NCBI GenBank assembly: GCA_016185755.1
Contig: JACPMX010000009.1
Location: 1-40,666 of the forward strand
Source: Candidatus Woesearchaeota archaeon
GTDB taxonomy: Archaea; Nanobdellota; Nanobdellia; Woesearchaeales; GW2011-AR4
Direction of reading: 5' to 3'
Length of the DNA: 40,666 nt
Part shown: positions 39,896-40,666 of the stretch, piece by piece
How positions within the stretch are numbered: the stretch's first letter is position 1
Layout: the number at the start of each line of letters is the position of its first letter
Position numbers and translations under genes: made by a program
The notes under the pieces: generated by a model
Seen by the model: the letters and a program-made list of their open reading frames with translations, nothing else
What the model was told of the DNA's origin: nothing
The model's database searches: none

Positions 39896-40666
39896 TTCAA
39901 AAATCATTGAAACACAAAAAAATCAGAGATTTTTTGTGCCCCAAAATTCTGAAAGGATTTTTAGGGAGATTGAACTGGACTTATTATCCGCATTGTTCAG
40001 GTATGCCATTCCTTTCTTTAGCGGGAAGATTGATTCAAGGCCCGGACAAGAGCCAAAGCCCGGCAATCTTGAAAATTTGGTCAACCAGCGGCCAAAAATA
40101 AGCGTCAAGGATTTCAAGGAGCTGGAATCGCTGATTTTAAAAAACTTAAGCAAGAATGCGACAGCTGGCAAAAAAGTCGCGATAAATTCAAGGGACATCT
40201 TCTATTCAATAAACCTTAGGCGCCGGAAAAAAGATGAAAATACAGGAAAATACTCTGTCTCTATCAACTATGAGGAAAACAGCCGGCATGAAAAACAATC
40301 AGTAAAAATAAAAAAAGACGGCAAGGAAATCTATTCTGCCGAATCTAATAGCAAAAAGGAGCTAAAAGACAGGGTTGCGCCTTATGGAATATCAATTTCT
40401 TATGAGGACAGGTATGGTGAAGAAAGATTAAGCATAACTTACAGGCAGCAGCTCAAGAACTATCTTAAAAAGCACATTGAGGACAAGGAGGACATGACAA
40501 ACAGAGTGCCGCTCAAATGGCTCAATATCCTCCCTGAAAGCATGATGGGCGGAGTTCTTGGCTTCACATATCTTGGGGAGAATTTCATGGGCAGAAGGGC
40601 TGACTTGACAGGAAAAACAGCAAGAATGGTGGACATACACGAGAGCATACACACTCCTGATGAATA
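39876..40666 (+). CDS. Partial ORF with HExxH motif at window edge
   Basis: From ATG 39876 the frame stays open to the end of the window (263 codons, 3' end missing). The N-terminal part is basic, with short hydrophobic runs (LLSALFRYAIPFFSG). The middle is Lys/Glu-rich and beta-like (VSINYEENSRHEKQS). At 40638-40652 the sequence reads HESIH, the HExxH zinc-protease signature, preceded by GKTARMVDI. This makes a zinc metalloprotease likely, but the third ligand lies beyond the window. It overlaps the phosphohexomutase gene by 20 nt. Confidence 0.6.
   Translation, partial: MQAKKIDSKIIETQKNQRFFVPQNSERIFREIELDLLSALFRYAIPFFSGKIDSRPGQEPKPGNLENLVNQRPKISVKDFKELESLILKNLSKNATAGKKVAINSRDIFYSINLRRRKKDENTGKYSVSINYEENSRHEKQSVKIKKDGKEIYSAESNSKKELKDRVAPYGISISYEDRYGEERLSITYRQQLKNYLKKHIEDKEDMTNRVPLKWLNILPESMMGGVLGFTYLGENFMGRRADLTGKTARMVDIHESIHTPDE

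Overview
The window looks like archaeal chromosome, most likely from a DPANN lineage (Woesearchaeota/Pacearchaeota-like). This is inferred from gene content and not from a marker-gene tree. Archaeal signatures are aCPSF1/FttA beside the proteasome beta subunit, Alba, a TrmB-family regulator, archaeal/eukaryal-type ProRS, TATA boxes placed about 26 nt upstream of many start codons (leaderless genes), and tRNA genes with bulge-helix-bulge (BHB) introns. Genes are short, tightly packed and often overlap by 4 nt.

Region 1-7.5 kb is an integrated or plasmid-like mobile element. It holds the C-terminal end of a VirB4/TraC-like conjugation ATPase with a nuclease-like tail, a zinc-ribbon membrane protein, an archaeo-eukaryotic primase, two minus-strand genes sharing a 17-nt promoter element (a possible nuclease and a coiled-coil membrane protein), a hairpin-rich control region at about 4.84-5.15 kb, and a run of small plus-strand genes including RHH and HTH proteins. 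The chromosome proper resumes at aCPSF1 (7.7 kb).

Region 7.7-27 kb is housekeeping: RNA 3'-end processing and proteolysis (aCPSF1, psmB), regulators (two receiver-domain proteins, TrmB-like), a surface protein, TauE/SafE exporter, PRPP synthetase, ProRS, MarC, an HtrA-like protease operon, Alba, a CBS/DUF21 membrane protein, ArgRS, and riboflavin genes ribB and ribD (ribA follows at 35.5 kb). Two minus-strand tRNA genes have introns: tRNA-Pro(CGG), with one in the anticodon loop and one in the T loop, and tRNA-Arg(UCG), with one in the T loop. The two T-loop introns resemble each other.

Region 28-34 kb is a pyrimidine/arginine locus for carbamoyl phosphate synthesis. CarA and CarB resemble the eukaryotic CAD/CPS type. 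The carB frame is broken near its 5' end by exactly 20 nt. Those 20 nt, with their flanks, fold into a BHB motif whose predicted cut sites restore the conserved reading frame exactly, so I read them as a very short protein-coding archaeal intron. A LAGLIDADG endonuclease gene and a small membrane-protein gene sit between carA and carB in a chain of overlapping genes. This intron is the main discovery candidate.

Region 34-40.7 kb carries an ACT-domain protein, ribA, several small membrane proteins, a candidate structured RNA (about 36.88-37.11 kb), an HPF/RaiA-like ribosome factor, a phosphohexomutase, and a partial ORF ending in an HExxH motif at the window edge.
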